A DNA stretch of 64,000 nucleotides. Origin: JABDIY01 sp963751955 (lineage in GTDB: Bacteria > Actinomycetota > Acidimicrobiia > Acidimicrobiales > SZUA-35). The stretch lies in assembly GCA_963751955.1 (NCBI GenBank), contig CAVVWM010000011.1, forward strand, positions 248,001 through 312,000, read 5' to 3'. The notes beneath the pieces are model-generated. The model saw only the letters and a list, made by a program, of their open reading frames with translations, was not told where the DNA came from and did no database searches. Below, in pieces: positions 1 to 7,787 of this stretch (within the stretch, counting starts at the first letter, position 1; every line of letters begins with the position of its first letter). The translations under genes and the position numbers were made by a program.

Positions 1-203
1 AATGCGTCGCCGCGAGCGTACTCACTGCCAATGCGAGCCTCCAAGACCTTTCGGGGGGCCTTGCCCGCCCGAAACCCTGGCAACCGAACCTCTTTGGCCA
101 GGCGTTTGAAGGCAACATCGAGATCCTTCTCGAACTCCTCCTCGCTGACCTGGACGGTGACTTTTACCTTGTTGCCCTCGAGGGCTTCCACGGACGATTC
201 CAC
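1..203 (-). CDS. tig: Trigger factor, N-terminal fragment (cut by window edge)
   Basis: Read on the minus strand, the frame opens at a GTG (201-203) and runs off the left edge. It encodes the trigger factor N-terminus: VESSVEALEGNKVKVTVQV, then a helix, then the ribosome-binding signature LPGFRAGKAPRKVLE. Trigger factor docks on ribosomal protein uL23 through this GFRxGKxP loop and shields nascent chains at the tunnel exit. The frame stays open upstream of the GTG, so the start is inferred from the family's usual length before the 'V-x-V-x-V' strand. No strong Shine-Dalgarno is visible. The remaining domains (PPIase and C-terminal) lie outside the window. Confidence 0.88.
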   Translation of the reverse strand, partial: MESSVEALEGNKVKVTVQVSEEEFEKDLDVAFKRLAKEVRLPGFRAGKAPRKVLEARIGSEYARGDA

Positions 204-361
204 CAGCCTGAGTGTACGGAGGGATTCACCGCTTCGTATCAGCAGCGCCGTCCCCCAAAAGCATGTCTCCGGCACTTGATCCAGGTGGCAGCGCTGCCGG
301 GAACGGCCCAGAATTCTCCCCGCACCGCAAGATCGGCCGATAAGATCAGACCGCACAACAT

Positions 362-433
362 GCGGACGTAGTTCAACGGCTAGAACATCAGGCTTCCATC
401 CTGATAATGTGGGTTCGATTCCCATCGTCCGCT
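362..433 (+). tRNA. tRNA-Gly (anticodon TCC)
   Basis: A 72-nt cloverleaf. The 7-bp acceptor stem GCGGACG (362-368) pairs with CGTCCGC (426-432) and T433 is the discriminator. The anticodon stem TCAGG/CCTGA encloses loop CTTCCAT with anticodon TCC at 395-397, and the T-arm carries GGTTCGATTCC. CCA is not encoded. It is the first of two same-strand tRNA genes lying between tig and an aldo/keto reductase. Confidence 0.95.
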
Positions 434-451
434 CGGTCACACGACCTCACT

Positions 452-470
452 CCTGCGCTTCGAGCGCAGG
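452..470 (+). terminator. Perfect hairpin after tRNA-Gly, possible terminator
   Basis: CCTGCGCT and AGCGCAGG form an uninterrupted 8-bp stem around a TCG loop, 19 bases after the tRNA-Gly end. No T-run follows, so it would be the U-less hairpin type often proposed for actinobacteria. It could instead be a processing signal between the two tRNA genes. Confidence 0.4.
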
Positions 471-593
471 GCGCCGGTTCTCGTCGTTCAGCTTGCTGTC
501 GCTCGATCAACGGCGCAGCAGGTGTCGTGCTGCTCCGTCCCTCCGCAGCCTTGCGAAGTGACGAAATCTGACGGACCGTTCAGCGGTCCGAAA

Positions 594-667
594 CGGGACG
601 TGGCGCAGGTTGGTAGCGCACCTGCTTTGGGAGCAGGGGGTCGTGAGTTCAAATCTCACCGTCCCGA
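594..667 (+). tRNA. tRNA-Pro (anticodon TGG)
   Basis: A 74-nt cloverleaf with acceptor stem CGGGACG (594-600) / CGTCCCG (660-666), discriminator A667, anticodon stem CCTGC/GCAGG and anticodon TGG at 628-630. The T-arm contains GTTCAAATC. A 7-bp perfect hairpin (CGGACCG-TTCAG-CGGTCCG, 572-590) lies just upstream and may be a processing or attenuation structure. The tRNA converges on the 3' end of the aldo/keto reductase. Confidence 0.95.
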
Positions 668-685
668 CAAAAAGAGTGACCTGCG

Positions 686-1696
686 CTATCGCCCTGCTTG
701 GGCTGATTCGATGAAGTCGTCGTAGGGGTAGGGGGTATCGAGTTCGCTCACGTCGGTGAGGCGCGCCATCTGCTCGTCGTTCAACTCGAAGTCGACGGCG
801 CCGAGATTGATCTCCAGCTGGCTCATCTTCGACGCTCCCAGAATCGGTGCAGTGATCGCCGGTCTTTGGGCAACCCAACGAATGGCCACCTGTGCGGGGT
901 GAACCGCTAGCTCCTCTGCGATCGATCGGAGCTCGTCGATGATCGACCACGTGTGGTCGTTGTCGTAGTGAGCCCACGTTTCGCTCCAACCTTCATCTTC
1001 GGCGGTTTTGATCCGTGAGCCCTCCGGCGCCCCGCCCATGTCCCGCGAGTAGCGGCCACTGAGCCAGCCGCCCCGGAGCGGCGCCCAGGGAATCACGCCA
1101 ATCCCTTCAGCCGCACACACCTCGAGCACTTCCCACTCGGTAGGACGAGCCAGCAGGTTGTACTGGGGCTGGTGCGAGACAAACGCCTCAATTCCCATTG
1201 CCCTGCTGGTGTCGATGAACTTCTGCAACTGCCAGCCCCGCAGGTTCGACGAGCCGAGGTAACGAACCTTGCCATGTTCGACCAGCACGTTGAGGGCGGA
1301 CAGGGTCTCTTCGATTGGCGTGCCCCGATCCCAGCAGTGAATCTGCAACAGATCCACGTGATCGGTTCCAAGCCGACGCAGGCTGCCTTCGATGCTCTTG
1401 ATGATGTGTTTGCGGCTGAGCCCCGCATCATTGGGGCCATCGGCGGTTGGGAACCGGACCTTTGTGGCGATCACGAGATCATCACGGTTCTGATGGCCCA
1501 ACCATCGGCCCAGCACCTCTTCCGATGTTCCCGGTCCGTAGACGTCGGCGGTATCGATGAAGTTGCCACCCTTGGCGGTGAAGGCCTCCAGCATCTGATG
1601 CGACGTGGACTCGTCGGCCTCACGACCGAAGGTCATCGCTCCGAGGCAGATCTCGCTGACCTTTAGACCGCTTCGTCCCAAGTAGTTGTACTTCAT
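686..1696 (-). CDS. Aldo/keto reductase family oxidoreductase
   Basis: The 336-residue protein has the (beta/alpha)8 aldo/keto reductase fold, which reduces carbonyl substrates with NADPH in the cytosol. The N-terminal motif GRSGLKVSEICLGAMTFG is typical of the YdhF/Tas-like branch. The catalytic tetrad is readable as D48 and Y53 (in IDTADVYG), K79 (in ATKV) and H120 (in LLQIHCWD). The C-terminal region keeps a cofactor-binding ILGASKMSQLE segment. Length is normal for the family. ATG start. It has no obvious operon partner; the next gene downstream converges as tRNA-Pro. The substrate cannot be told from sequence. Confidence 0.9.
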   Translation of the reverse strand: MKYNYLGRSGLKVSEICLGAMTFGREADESTSHQMLEAFTAKGGNFIDTADVYGPGTSEEVLGRWLGHQNRDDLVIATKVRFPTADGPNDAGLSRKHIIKSIEGSLRRLGTDHVDLLQIHCWDRGTPIEETLSALNVLVEHGKVRYLGSSNLRGWQLQKFIDTSRAMGIEAFVSHQPQYNLLARPTEWEVLEVCAAEGIGVIPWAPLRGGWLSGRYSRDMGGAPEGSRIKTAEDEGWSETWAHYDNDHTWSIIDELRSIAEELAVHPAQVAIRWVAQRPAITAPILGASKMSQLEINLGAVDFELNDEQMARLTDVSELDTPYPYDDFIESAQAGR

Positions 1697-1711
1697 GGTC
1701 GAATCTTGCCA

Positions 1712-2725
1712 TCAGGAGTCCGATTTCACCACCGCGAGGATTCGGTTGGCGCCGAACTCGCTGACGTACAGTCGGCTGTCGCGGGCGACGAGATGTTGCG
1801 GCCCGGCCAGACCAGATAGGAACGGGACGAACCCATCACCCCGACCCGGTTTGGCCTGTTGCGAGAGCGAGACCACCTCGCCCCGAGCCCACAACGCTAC
1901 GTGTAGACCACCGTCAACGAAGGGAGACAGAACCACCGATGTCGGCGTTGCCCCCGGTCCAAACGTGGCAATCGATTCCGGCACTCCCTCGCAGCTCTCC
2001 TGGCCGTACTCGGCCACCGGACGATTGGGACCCACGCAATAGGGCCAACCGTGGTCGGCGCCCTCGACGACCTGCACCAGTTCGTCCTCAGCTACCTCTC
2101 CGTCGAACGTGCCATCGCTCATTTCGGTCGACCACAGGACGCCGCCAGGGCCGAATTCGTGGGCGTACGCATGTTTGAACCCCGATGCAACTTCGGTGGG
2201 AATCCCGCTGTCGCCCACCCGCCACAGCCGGCCGGATCCTTCGACCACATTCGAGCCACGCTTGGATCCAGAGGTGTTGAACAAGACGTCACCGTCTGGA
2301 GTCATGGTGAGCGTGCCCTGGGAGCGGCCGTTGTTGGGGAGTTCGGTGAGAACCGGTTGGAGTATTCCACCGTCTGAGGGTCCCCTCGAGAGCCGGGTTG
2401 CCTCCATTACCCATATCTCGTCACCGCGGGCAAGAACCCCGGTCGGCTTGTCGAGATCGGTGAACAGAACATCAACGTCCACTCCGTTGGGAGCGACACG
2501 AATGATCCGACCCGATCGGTCGTTCTCTCCACCGTTCAAATGGGCGGCCACGATGCTGCCATCGTTCTCGATGAAGAACTGCGTCGGTCCTACCACGTCG
2601 TCGACGACCACCGCTACCTCGAACCCATCGGAAACGGAGGTCCCGTCGACTACCTCTGCGGTCGAGCCGCATGCCGCAGTCATCGCAATCACCGCTAGCG
2701 CCGCTGTTATGCCTCCACTATTCAC
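1712..2725 (-). CDS. Sorbosone/glucose dehydrogenase-like beta-propeller lipoprotein
   Basis: A GTG start at 2725 gives a lipoprotein signal peptide ending in the lipobox AMTAACGS. The rest matches the soluble glucose/sorbosone dehydrogenase family, a six-bladed propeller that uses PQQ in studied members: repeated GDVLFNTSG-type strands, FGPGGVLWSTEMSDG and the hallmark DHGWPYC. About 337 residues. The GTG lies inside the last codons of the upstream Ldh2-type gene (8-nt overlap), so the two are probably translationally coupled. A longer frame upstream exists but only mirrors the neighbouring gene. It acts outside the membrane; the oxidised substrate is unknown and no PQQ biosynthesis genes are in the window. 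Confidence 0.8.
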   Translation of the reverse strand: MNSGGITAALAVIAMTAACGSTAEVVDGTSVSDGFEVAVVVDDVVGPTQFFIENDGSIVAAHLNGGENDRSGRIIRVAPNGVDVDVLFTDLDKPTGVLARGDEIWVMEATRLSRGPSDGGILQPVLTELPNNGRSQGTLTMTPDGDVLFNTSGSKRGSNVVEGSGRLWRVGDSGIPTEVASGFKHAYAHEFGPGGVLWSTEMSDGTFDGEVAEDELVQVVEGADHGWPYCVGPNRPVAEYGQESCEGVPESIATFGPGATPTSVVLSPFVDGGLHVALWARGEVVSLSQQAKPGRGDGFVPFLSGLAGPQHLVARDSRLYVSEFGANRILAVVKSDS

Positions 2726-3737
2726 CGGATAGTTGCACCAGTTCGGTGTGGAGAGCGGCCGGGATGTGGACCCCGTCGGTCGGAGTTCTGCTTCGGGCTT
2801 CATAGCGGCGGTCCGAAGGCAGCCTGGTGCCTGGCTGACTGAGGATTTCGCGAAACAAACCCTCGGCGTGAGCCAGCTGGGCCGCCGCTCCCCTACCGTC
2901 GACGCATCGGGAGGGATCGATGGCGATGATGCACTCGCCGCCCTTTGAAGGACCGCCGTCGCCGTTGTACGCCCGGCTGGCTTCGAAGCTGAACACATCA
3001 CCGATCAGAGCGCCCGCCATCAACTCCACCATCAAGGCGATCGCAGCACCCTTGTACCCGCCAAAGGGCAATTGTGCTCCGGCCAGGATCTCGGCTGCGT
3101 CGGTTGTCGGCTTCCCCTCCGAGTCGATGCCCCAGCCATGTGGAATCGGTACACCGTCGCGCTGGTGGATCTGAATCTCGCCTCGTGCGCTGGCGCTGGA
3201 GGCCTGGTCGAAAACCATTGGGGGTCGGTCGGCCCACGGCCATGCAAATGCGAACGGGTTGGTGCCGTACAGCGGCTTGGTACCGCCTGCCGGTGCGACA
3301 AAACTCAGCGAACTCACAAATGCCATGGCCACAAGCCCATCTTCGGCCAACGATTCCGTCTCTGGCCATACCGCAGCAAAGTGGTAGTTGTTCGTAATCG
3401 CAAGTGCGGCTATCCCCTGACTGCGAGCCTTGTCGATCAACGGCTGGCGCCCAACCTCGAACGCCAGAGGTGCAAAGCCGTTCTCAGCATTGACTTGCAC
3501 CACGCCCGGAGCGAGATCATGAACGGTGGGAACCGCAGTGCCAGTTACCTTTCCGCTCCTCACCGACGCCACGTACCCGGGGATACGAAATAGGCCGTGC
3601 GACTTGCAGCCGTCCCGTTCGGCCCCCGTCACGTTGTCGGCCACAGCGATGGCTTGGGCGTCTGAAACGTCGTGGTTGGTGAGCGAATGTTTCGCCAGTC
3701 GGCGCACATCTTCGAGGGTGAGGTGGACCTGATCCAT
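2718..3737 (-). CDS. Ldh2 family malate/lactate/ureidoglycolate-type dehydrogenase
   Basis: The 339-residue protein belongs to the Ldh2 (MDH2/YlbC/DlgD) NAD(P)-dependent 2-hydroxyacid dehydrogenases, which are unrelated to the Rossmann lactate dehydrogenases. Seen here are an N-terminal helical AERDGCKSHGLFRIPGY block (substrate Arg and catalytic His region), ALAITNNYHFAAVW, then GTNPFAFAWPWADRPPMVFD and PFGGYKGAAIALMVELM. ATG start at 3737. It overlaps the downstream propeller lipoprotein by 8 nt, forming a two-gene operon that may oxidise a sugar acid or hydroxyacid. The C-terminus is somewhat short and basic (RLPSDRRYEARSRTP) but the core is intact. Confidence 0.88.
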   Translation of the reverse strand: MDQVHLTLEDVRRLAKHSLTNHDVSDAQAIAVADNVTGAERDGCKSHGLFRIPGYVASVRSGKVTGTAVPTVHDLAPGVVQVNAENGFAPLAFEVGRQPLIDKARSQGIAALAITNNYHFAAVWPETESLAEDGLVAMAFVSSLSFVAPAGGTKPLYGTNPFAFAWPWADRPPMVFDQASSASARGEIQIHQRDGVPIPHGWGIDSEGKPTTDAAEILAGAQLPFGGYKGAAIALMVELMAGALIGDVFSFEASRAYNGDGGPSKGGECIIAIDPSRCVDGRGAAAQLAHAEGLFREILSQPGTRLPSDRRYEARSRTPTDGVHIPAALHTELVQLSGE

Positions 3738-3776
3738 AGGCCAAGGCTACGCGCCGGGGTCGCTTCGAACAGTTTC

Positions 3777-3789
3777 GGGGTCACACCCC
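3777..3789. repeat. Short palindrome GGGGTCACACCCC, variant of a dispersed element
   Basis: GGGG-TCACA-CCCC can fold as a small hairpin between two minus-strand genes. It resembles four GGGTCAGACCC-type palindromes elsewhere in the window (29501, 38841, 45717, 50661), differing by one central base, and like them lies between genes. Confidence 0.45.
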
Positions 3790-3795
3790 ACCGGC

Positions 3796-4377
3796 TCAGC
3801 TGAGTGCGTCAAGGGCGGCCTGGCCACGCGGCGACAACCGGTAGCCGATGCGGAGACTCTCGGTGAGACCTCGGCTCTTCAGCCGACGGACCCGAGATTT
3901 GAACCACTTGGTTTCCACGCCGAATGACGCAGCCAGGTCGGGAGCGCGAACGCCCTCGTTCTCGCCTATCAGTCGTAGCAGCTCGAGTGGTTCAAGACCC
4001 GCCGGAACCGGGTTCCGATCGAAGCGCTCGAACGCTCTCTGCAGGTCGGCGATCTCGACGCCGGACAGAACCGATTCTTGCCGGAGCGCAATCCGGGGAT
4101 CCTCCCCGGCCAGTTCGAGGCGAACCCGATAGAGCCTTCTATCAGCGCCGGGCCGTAGCGAAGCAAGCAGCTCGGCCTTGGTGGCGAACCCCGCTCGTTT
4201 GGCTGCATCTGCGCTGAGCTTGGACCGTGTGACCTGTTCAACCGAGAGGATCGACAGCCGGCCGACGGTGGTGTTGAGCGTGCCGCCGGCTTTGACCGTG
4301 GGTCGTTTCCAGTTCCGATACACCTCGGTGATCTCCCCAGCGGCAATCCCGTCCAGCACCGCTTGCTTCAGGAGCAT
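3796..4377 (-). CDS. ASCH/PUA-like domain protein with C-terminal helix-turn-helix
   Basis: Starting at ATG 4377 the 193-residue protein opens with MLLKQAVLDGIAAGEIT, then YRNWKRPTVKAGGTLNT and ILSVEQV, the pattern of ASCH domains (a beta-barrel related to PUA RNA-binding domains). After about residue 115 a helical region ends in a winged-helix-like part (APDLAASFGVETKWFKSRVRRLKSRGL). The start codon overlaps the stop of the PTH2 gene by 10 nt (ATGCTCCTGA), so the two are made together. The pairing with a peptidyl-tRNA hydrolase suggests an RNA- or translation-related role; this is inference. A longer frame upstream is only the shadow of the PTH2 gene. Confidence 0.7.
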   Translation of the reverse strand: MLLKQAVLDGIAAGEITEVYRNWKRPTVKAGGTLNTTVGRLSILSVEQVTRSKLSADAAKRAGFATKAELLASLRPGADRRLYRVRLELAGEDPRIALRQESVLSGVEIADLQRAFERFDRNPVPAGLEPLELLRLIGENEGVRAPDLAASFGVETKWFKSRVRRLKSRGLTESLRIGYRLSPRGQAALDALS

Positions 4378-5033
4378 GTTCGGTGCCAGAGAGCGATGGC
4401 GGTATTCGTGCCGGCCGGAATCTCGGTGAAGCCGCCGTCGTGGATCTGAACGGCGCTCGTTGGGTGGAGTTTGCTCCACAACTCCTCAGTGGGATGAGCA
4501 ACGATGATCGGTCGGTCGGCCTCATTCCACTCCTCGACGATCTGAGGATCCGATCGCATCCACGCCCACTGGCCGGCATGAGCACACTGCGCGGCCTGCT
4601 TGCCCCAGCTCATCTCAAAGAACGGCGTCACAGCAATCACCAAGCCGGGTCGATCAGGTAATTCATCGACCCGCACCACCTCCTCGAGATCGGTTGACTG
4701 AATCTGCAACTTCGCCAGCGGCCGGGGCGTTTGGTCGAGCGGACCAGGAACGTAGGCGCGCACCTCGGCCCCATCACGTTCGACCGTGACCCCAGCCGGT
4801 ACCTGGGCCTTCTCCCACGCCGCTGCTCTACCCCTACGGACAATTTTGCGTATGCGATTTTGGTTCCATGCTCCGACCGCAGAGTGCCACTCGCCCCCGG
4901 GCCGGCTGCGCTCATCGTCGAGTAGCGCCACCGTCGCCAAGGCCGCTGCGGCGCAGATTGCCGGCGTGGTGGGCGGGCGGACCTTCTCCACCCGAGCAGC
5001 CAATTGAAGCGCAAGAGGCGAGGGCTCAGTCAC
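4368..5033 (-). CDS. Peptidyl-tRNA hydrolase PTH2-family protein
   Basis: The 221-residue protein has a C-terminal PTH2 domain: GKQAAQCAHA at 144-153 (family GKxAAQxxHA) and GGFTEIPAGT at 200-209 (family DAGxTxxxxGT). PTH2 enzymes cleave peptidyl-tRNA released from stalled ribosomes. The N-terminal 110 residues (WHSAVGAWNQNRIRKIVRRGR, LAKLQIQSTDL) form an extension I recall from actinobacterial PTH2 proteins; it is absent from archaeal ones. Start GTG 5033. It forms an overlapping pair with the ASCH gene downstream and is divergent from the methyltransferase by about 54 nt. A canonical bacterial Pth is not in the window, so essentiality is unknown. Confidence 0.78.
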   Translation of the reverse strand: MTEPSPLALQLAARVEKVRPPTTPAICAAAALATVALLDDERSRPGGEWHSAVGAWNQNRIRKIVRRGRAAAWEKAQVPAGVTVERDGAEVRAYVPGPLDQTPRPLAKLQIQSTDLEEVVRVDELPDRPGLVIAVTPFFEMSWGKQAAQCAHAGQWAWMRSDPQIVEEWNEADRPIIVAHPTEELWSKLHPTSAVQIHDGGFTEIPAGTNTAIALWHRTCS

Positions 5034-5087
5034 GGGCTCAGTTTATGAGCTGGGTCCTCGACCGCCTGCGGGAACTACGGTCGGTTG

Positions 5088-6143
5088 ATGGCCGAACTCG
5101 ACTCCAAGAAACTGAAACTCGCGCAGCTCGCTGTGTACCGGGTGAAGGAGGGAGAGCTCCTGGCGCTGATGCTCTCGCTAGGACACGACCTAGGCCTCCT
5201 GGAGTCGCTCGCCAACGGTGGATCGATGACCGCCGCCCAACTCGCTGCGAAGACCGGCACCAACGAGCGCTACGTGCTCGAGTGGCTCTACAGCCTCACT
5301 GCCGCAGAACTCATCGACAAGAACGGTGACGAATTCTCCTTCACCCCGGAAATGGCGGTCGTGCTCGGTCACGACGAACACACCGCTTTCACGGCCGGCA
5401 TCTTCACAGGCCCGCCCCTACCGGACACCGTTGAACGCCTCACCGAGGCGTTCCGGACCGGCATCGGATTCGGTTGGGACGATCACGGCGTGGGCGTCGC
5501 ACAGATGCAGCGAGCTATGGGAACCAACAACAAACGTGCTCATCTGGTGAGCGAGGTTCTGGCGTCGATGCCATCGGTTGTGCAGAGGCTGGAGTCGGGC
5601 ATTCGAGTGTTGGACGTGGGCTGCGGGGCCGGCGACCTGGCCCATACTTTGGCCAAGGCGTTCCCGAAGTCAACGATCACCGGCGTGGATCCCAGTGGCC
5701 ACGCGATCGCGATGGCCCAACAGTTGTCTGCGGAGCTCCACAACCTCGACTTCTCCCGAGGCACATTCGATGACCTTCCCGCCAACAGCGCAGATCTTGT
5801 GACCACTTTCGATGTGCTTCACGACCTTCCGTTTCCAGATCGAGCCGCCGCTTCTGCCTGGGCAGCACTGAACGGGAATGGCGATTGGTTGGTGGCCGAC
5901 ATCAAGGCCGGCAAAGACTTCGAGGACAACGCGAAGATTCCCACCCGATCACTGTTCTATTCCATGTCAGTGCTGTTCTGCATGAATTCGGCGATGTCTG
6001 AACCGGGTGGAGCTGGTTTGGGGACATTGGGACTGAACGAGGACAAACTGCGCGAGATCGTGACCGGTGCGGGATTCAGCCATGTCACCAGCTACGAGTT
6101 CGATTTCGATGTGAACAATCGCTACTACCACGTGACCACCTAA
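5088..6143 (+). CDS. SAM-dependent class I methyltransferase with N-terminal winged helix (Rv2258c-like)
   Basis: ATG at 5088 (a TTG three bases earlier is less likely). Residues about 15-90 form a winged-helix dimerisation-like domain (AAQLAAKTGTNERYVLEWL). The C-terminal half has the Rossmann methyltransferase motifs: I at VLDVGCGAGDL, II/post-I at ITGVDPSGHAI, then DLVTTFDVLHDLPFPD. This layout, including the closing YEFDFDVNNRYYHV segment, matches Rv2258c-type small-molecule methyltransferases of actinobacteria, whose substrates are mostly undefined. About 351 residues, intact. It is followed by a same-strand SDR, possibly cotranscribed (88 nt gap to the chosen SDR start). Confidence 0.85.
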   Translation: MAELDSKKLKLAQLAVYRVKEGELLALMLSLGHDLGLLESLANGGSMTAAQLAAKTGTNERYVLEWLYSLTAAELIDKNGDEFSFTPEMAVVLGHDEHTAFTAGIFTGPPLPDTVERLTEAFRTGIGFGWDDHGVGVAQMQRAMGTNNKRAHLVSEVLASMPSVVQRLESGIRVLDVGCGAGDLAHTLAKAFPKSTITGVDPSGHAIAMAQQLSAELHNLDFSRGTFDDLPANSADLVTTFDVLHDLPFPDRAAASAWAALNGNGDWLVADIKAGKDFEDNAKIPTRSLFYSMSVLFCMNSAMSEPGGAGLGTLGLNEDKLREIVTGAGFSHVTSYEFDFDVNNRYYHVTT

Positions 6144-6231
6144 GACCGAACTGCGGCCTGCTCGTGCGGATCGGGGAAACGTGGAGCGAGCGAATAGGCC
6201 TGATCACACGGACCCGATTAGCGTGTCAGCC

Positions 6232-7221
6232 GTGAGTATCTCCCCCAGTACCTTGCTCGACAAGATGATCGAGGCCACGATTGTGCCAAGCTTCACCAGT
6301 CTTGGCCCTGGGGCCCGACGTCGCTTGTTCGACTGGCCCCAACTCGAATCGTTCGACCTGAATGGGCAAACCGTTGTGCTCACCGGTGGTACATCGGGCA
6401 TCGGCGAAACCGGAGCCGAGATCATCGCCACTCTGGGAGCCAATCTGGTCATCGTTGCTCGCGACCAGGCCAAAACCGAAGCCACGGTCGACCGCATCAA
6501 GGCAACTACCGGCAACCCGAACATCTCCTTTGTGTTGGCTGATCTCGGCAAGGGCGACGATGTGCGCAGCGCAGCTTCGCAACTGGCCGAGCGTCACGAC
6601 GTCATCCACACCCTCATTCACAACGCCGGCGCACTCTTCCCCCAACGAAAGCGCGCCGAGAACGGCACCGACCTCGCCGTGGAACTGATGGTTGCAACCC
6701 CATTTCTGCTGACCGGGCTGCTGCTGCCTCAATTGCGGGCCGCAAGGCCTGGCCGGGTCCTCACCATGAGTTCGGGCGGCATGTACAGCCAGCCATTGAG
6801 CGTCGGCGGGCTCGAGATGTCCGACGAGGATTACGGCGGAGCCGCCCAATATGCCCTCGCCAAGCGGGCTCAAGTGGTTCTCAGCGAGATGTGGGCCCAG
6901 AAGATCGACAAGTCCGAGATCGTCTTCCACTCGCTTCATCCCGGCTGGGTGGACACTCCCGGCGTCAGCGAGGCGCTCCCTGGTTTTTCAAAGATCCTCG
7001 GTCCACTCCACCTGCTTCGATCACCTCGTGAGGGAGCCGACACGATGGTGTGGCTCACCGCGTCGGATCGGGCGCTTGAGACCAGCGGAGAGTTCTGGCA
7101 CGACCGTGAGGTGCGGTCCACCCACAAGATCCCTACCACAAGGGGTAGCGACACCCCCGAACGCCGCAAACGGCTCTGGGAATGGTGCGAGAACCACACC
7201 GGATCCACCTTCGACGGCTAA
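6232..7221 (+). CDS. Short-chain dehydrogenase/reductase (DHRS12-like)
   Basis: Counting from the GTG at 6232, the NAD(P)-binding motif TGGTSGIG is at 51-58, NAG at 131-133, the catalytic Ser at about 180 and YALAK (Y207, K211) completes the active site. The 40-residue N-terminal lead (STLLDKMIEATIVPSF) and the C-terminal FHSLHPGWVDTPGV and GEFWHDRE segments resemble DHRS12-like SDRs. Other in-frame starts exist at 6181 (GTG, with GGGGA before it) and 6265 (ATG), so the first residues are uncertain. The substrate is unknown. It converges on an FKBP gene, with a strong hairpin between. Confidence 0.85.
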   Translation: MSISPSTLLDKMIEATIVPSFTSLGPGARRRLFDWPQLESFDLNGQTVVLTGGTSGIGETGAEIIATLGANLVIVARDQAKTEATVDRIKATTGNPNISFVLADLGKGDDVRSAASQLAERHDVIHTLIHNAGALFPQRKRAENGTDLAVELMVATPFLLTGLLLPQLRAARPGRVLTMSSGGMYSQPLSVGGLEMSDEDYGGAAQYALAKRAQVVLSEMWAQKIDKSEIVFHSLHPGWVDTPGVSEALPGFSKILGPLHLLRSPREGADTMVWLTASDRALETSGEFWHDREVRSTHKIPTTRGSDTPERRKRLWEWCENHTGSTFDG

Positions 7222-7274
7222 CCGCGCCCGTACGGTTCTTTCTGGCGTGATACCACCACATCCGGCGCAAAAAG

Positions 7275-7309
7275 CGTCGAGCCGCTACCTGCTAGGTAGT
7301 GGCTCGACG
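7275..7309. terminator. 16-bp hairpin between convergent genes, likely bidirectional terminator
   Basis: CGTCGAGCCGCTACCT (7275-7290) pairs with AGGTAGTGGCTCGACG (7294-7309) around a 3-base loop, 15 Watson-Crick pairs and one G-T. It sits between the convergent SDR and FKBP stops. There is no T-tract on either side, so it would act as an actinobacterial U-less terminator or an mRNA 3'-end block. Confidence 0.6.
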
Positions 7310-7348
7310 ACAGAACAGCAAGATGTAGTGGAACGACGACAGAACAGC
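7297..7348 (+). repeat. Two 23-bp direct repeats, 29-bp period
   Basis: The 23-base string TAGTGG-NNN-GACGACAGAACAGC occurs at 7297-7319 (NNN=CTC) and 7326-7348 (NNN=AAC). The first copy includes the right arm of the adjacent hairpin. It looks like local duplication; no coding role is seen. Confidence 0.6.
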
Positions 7349-7352
7349 GCGG

Positions 7353-7733
7353 TTACCCGACTTTGCGGAGGTCCACGACGAACACCAGGGTCTCGTTGGG
7401 GGCGATCACGCCTCCGGCTCCGGCCGAGCCATAACCAAGTGCGGGCGGGATGGTGATGCGACGCCGTCCGCCCACCTTCATCCCGGCAACTCCCTGATCC
7501 CATCCGGCGATCACCATGCCAGCACCCAGCCCGAACTCGAACGTGGAACCTCGGTTCCAGGACGCATCGAATTCTTTGCCGGTGGACCAGCTGGTGCCGA
7601 CGTAATCAACACTGACCTGAATGCCCGCGTTCGCTTCCGCTCCGTCACCGGTGACGAGGTCTTCGGTCTGGAGTTCGGCGGGCGGATCGCCGGCTGGAAT
7701 TTCGATTGTCGGTCGGTCGAAGACATCGGTCAT
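7353..7733 (-). CDS. FKBP-type peptidyl-prolyl cis-trans isomerase
   Basis: The 126-residue single-domain FKBP speeds proline isomerisation during folding. Seen are QVSVDYVGTSWSTGKEFDASW (split here as VSVDYVGTSW and GKEFDASW), the active-site GAGMVIAGWDQGVAGMKVGG block and ITIPPALGYGSAGAGGVIAPN, ending with the LVFVVDLRKV strand. ATG at 7733; a TTG-extended frame upstream adds only MHLRSIRFLS-like residues and is not favoured. No signal peptide, so probably cytosolic. The loop motif ALGYG and aromatic pocket residues are conserved, so it should be active. Confidence 0.92.
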   Translation of the reverse strand: MTDVFDRPTIEIPAGDPPAELQTEDLVTGDGAEANAGIQVSVDYVGTSWSTGKEFDASWNRGSTFEFGLGAGMVIAGWDQGVAGMKVGGRRRITIPPALGYGSAGAGGVIAPNETLVFVVDLRKVG

Positions 7734-7787
7734 GGAGAGAAACCGTATCGAGCGCAAGTGCACTCCCGGACCGGATTCCGCTGATGA

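Noticed and set aside
4378..4479. Longer start for the ASCH protein
   Set aside because: The extra residues are Arg-rich and antiparallel in composition to the PTH2 gene they overlap; the 10-nt ATG/TGA overlap gives a better start.
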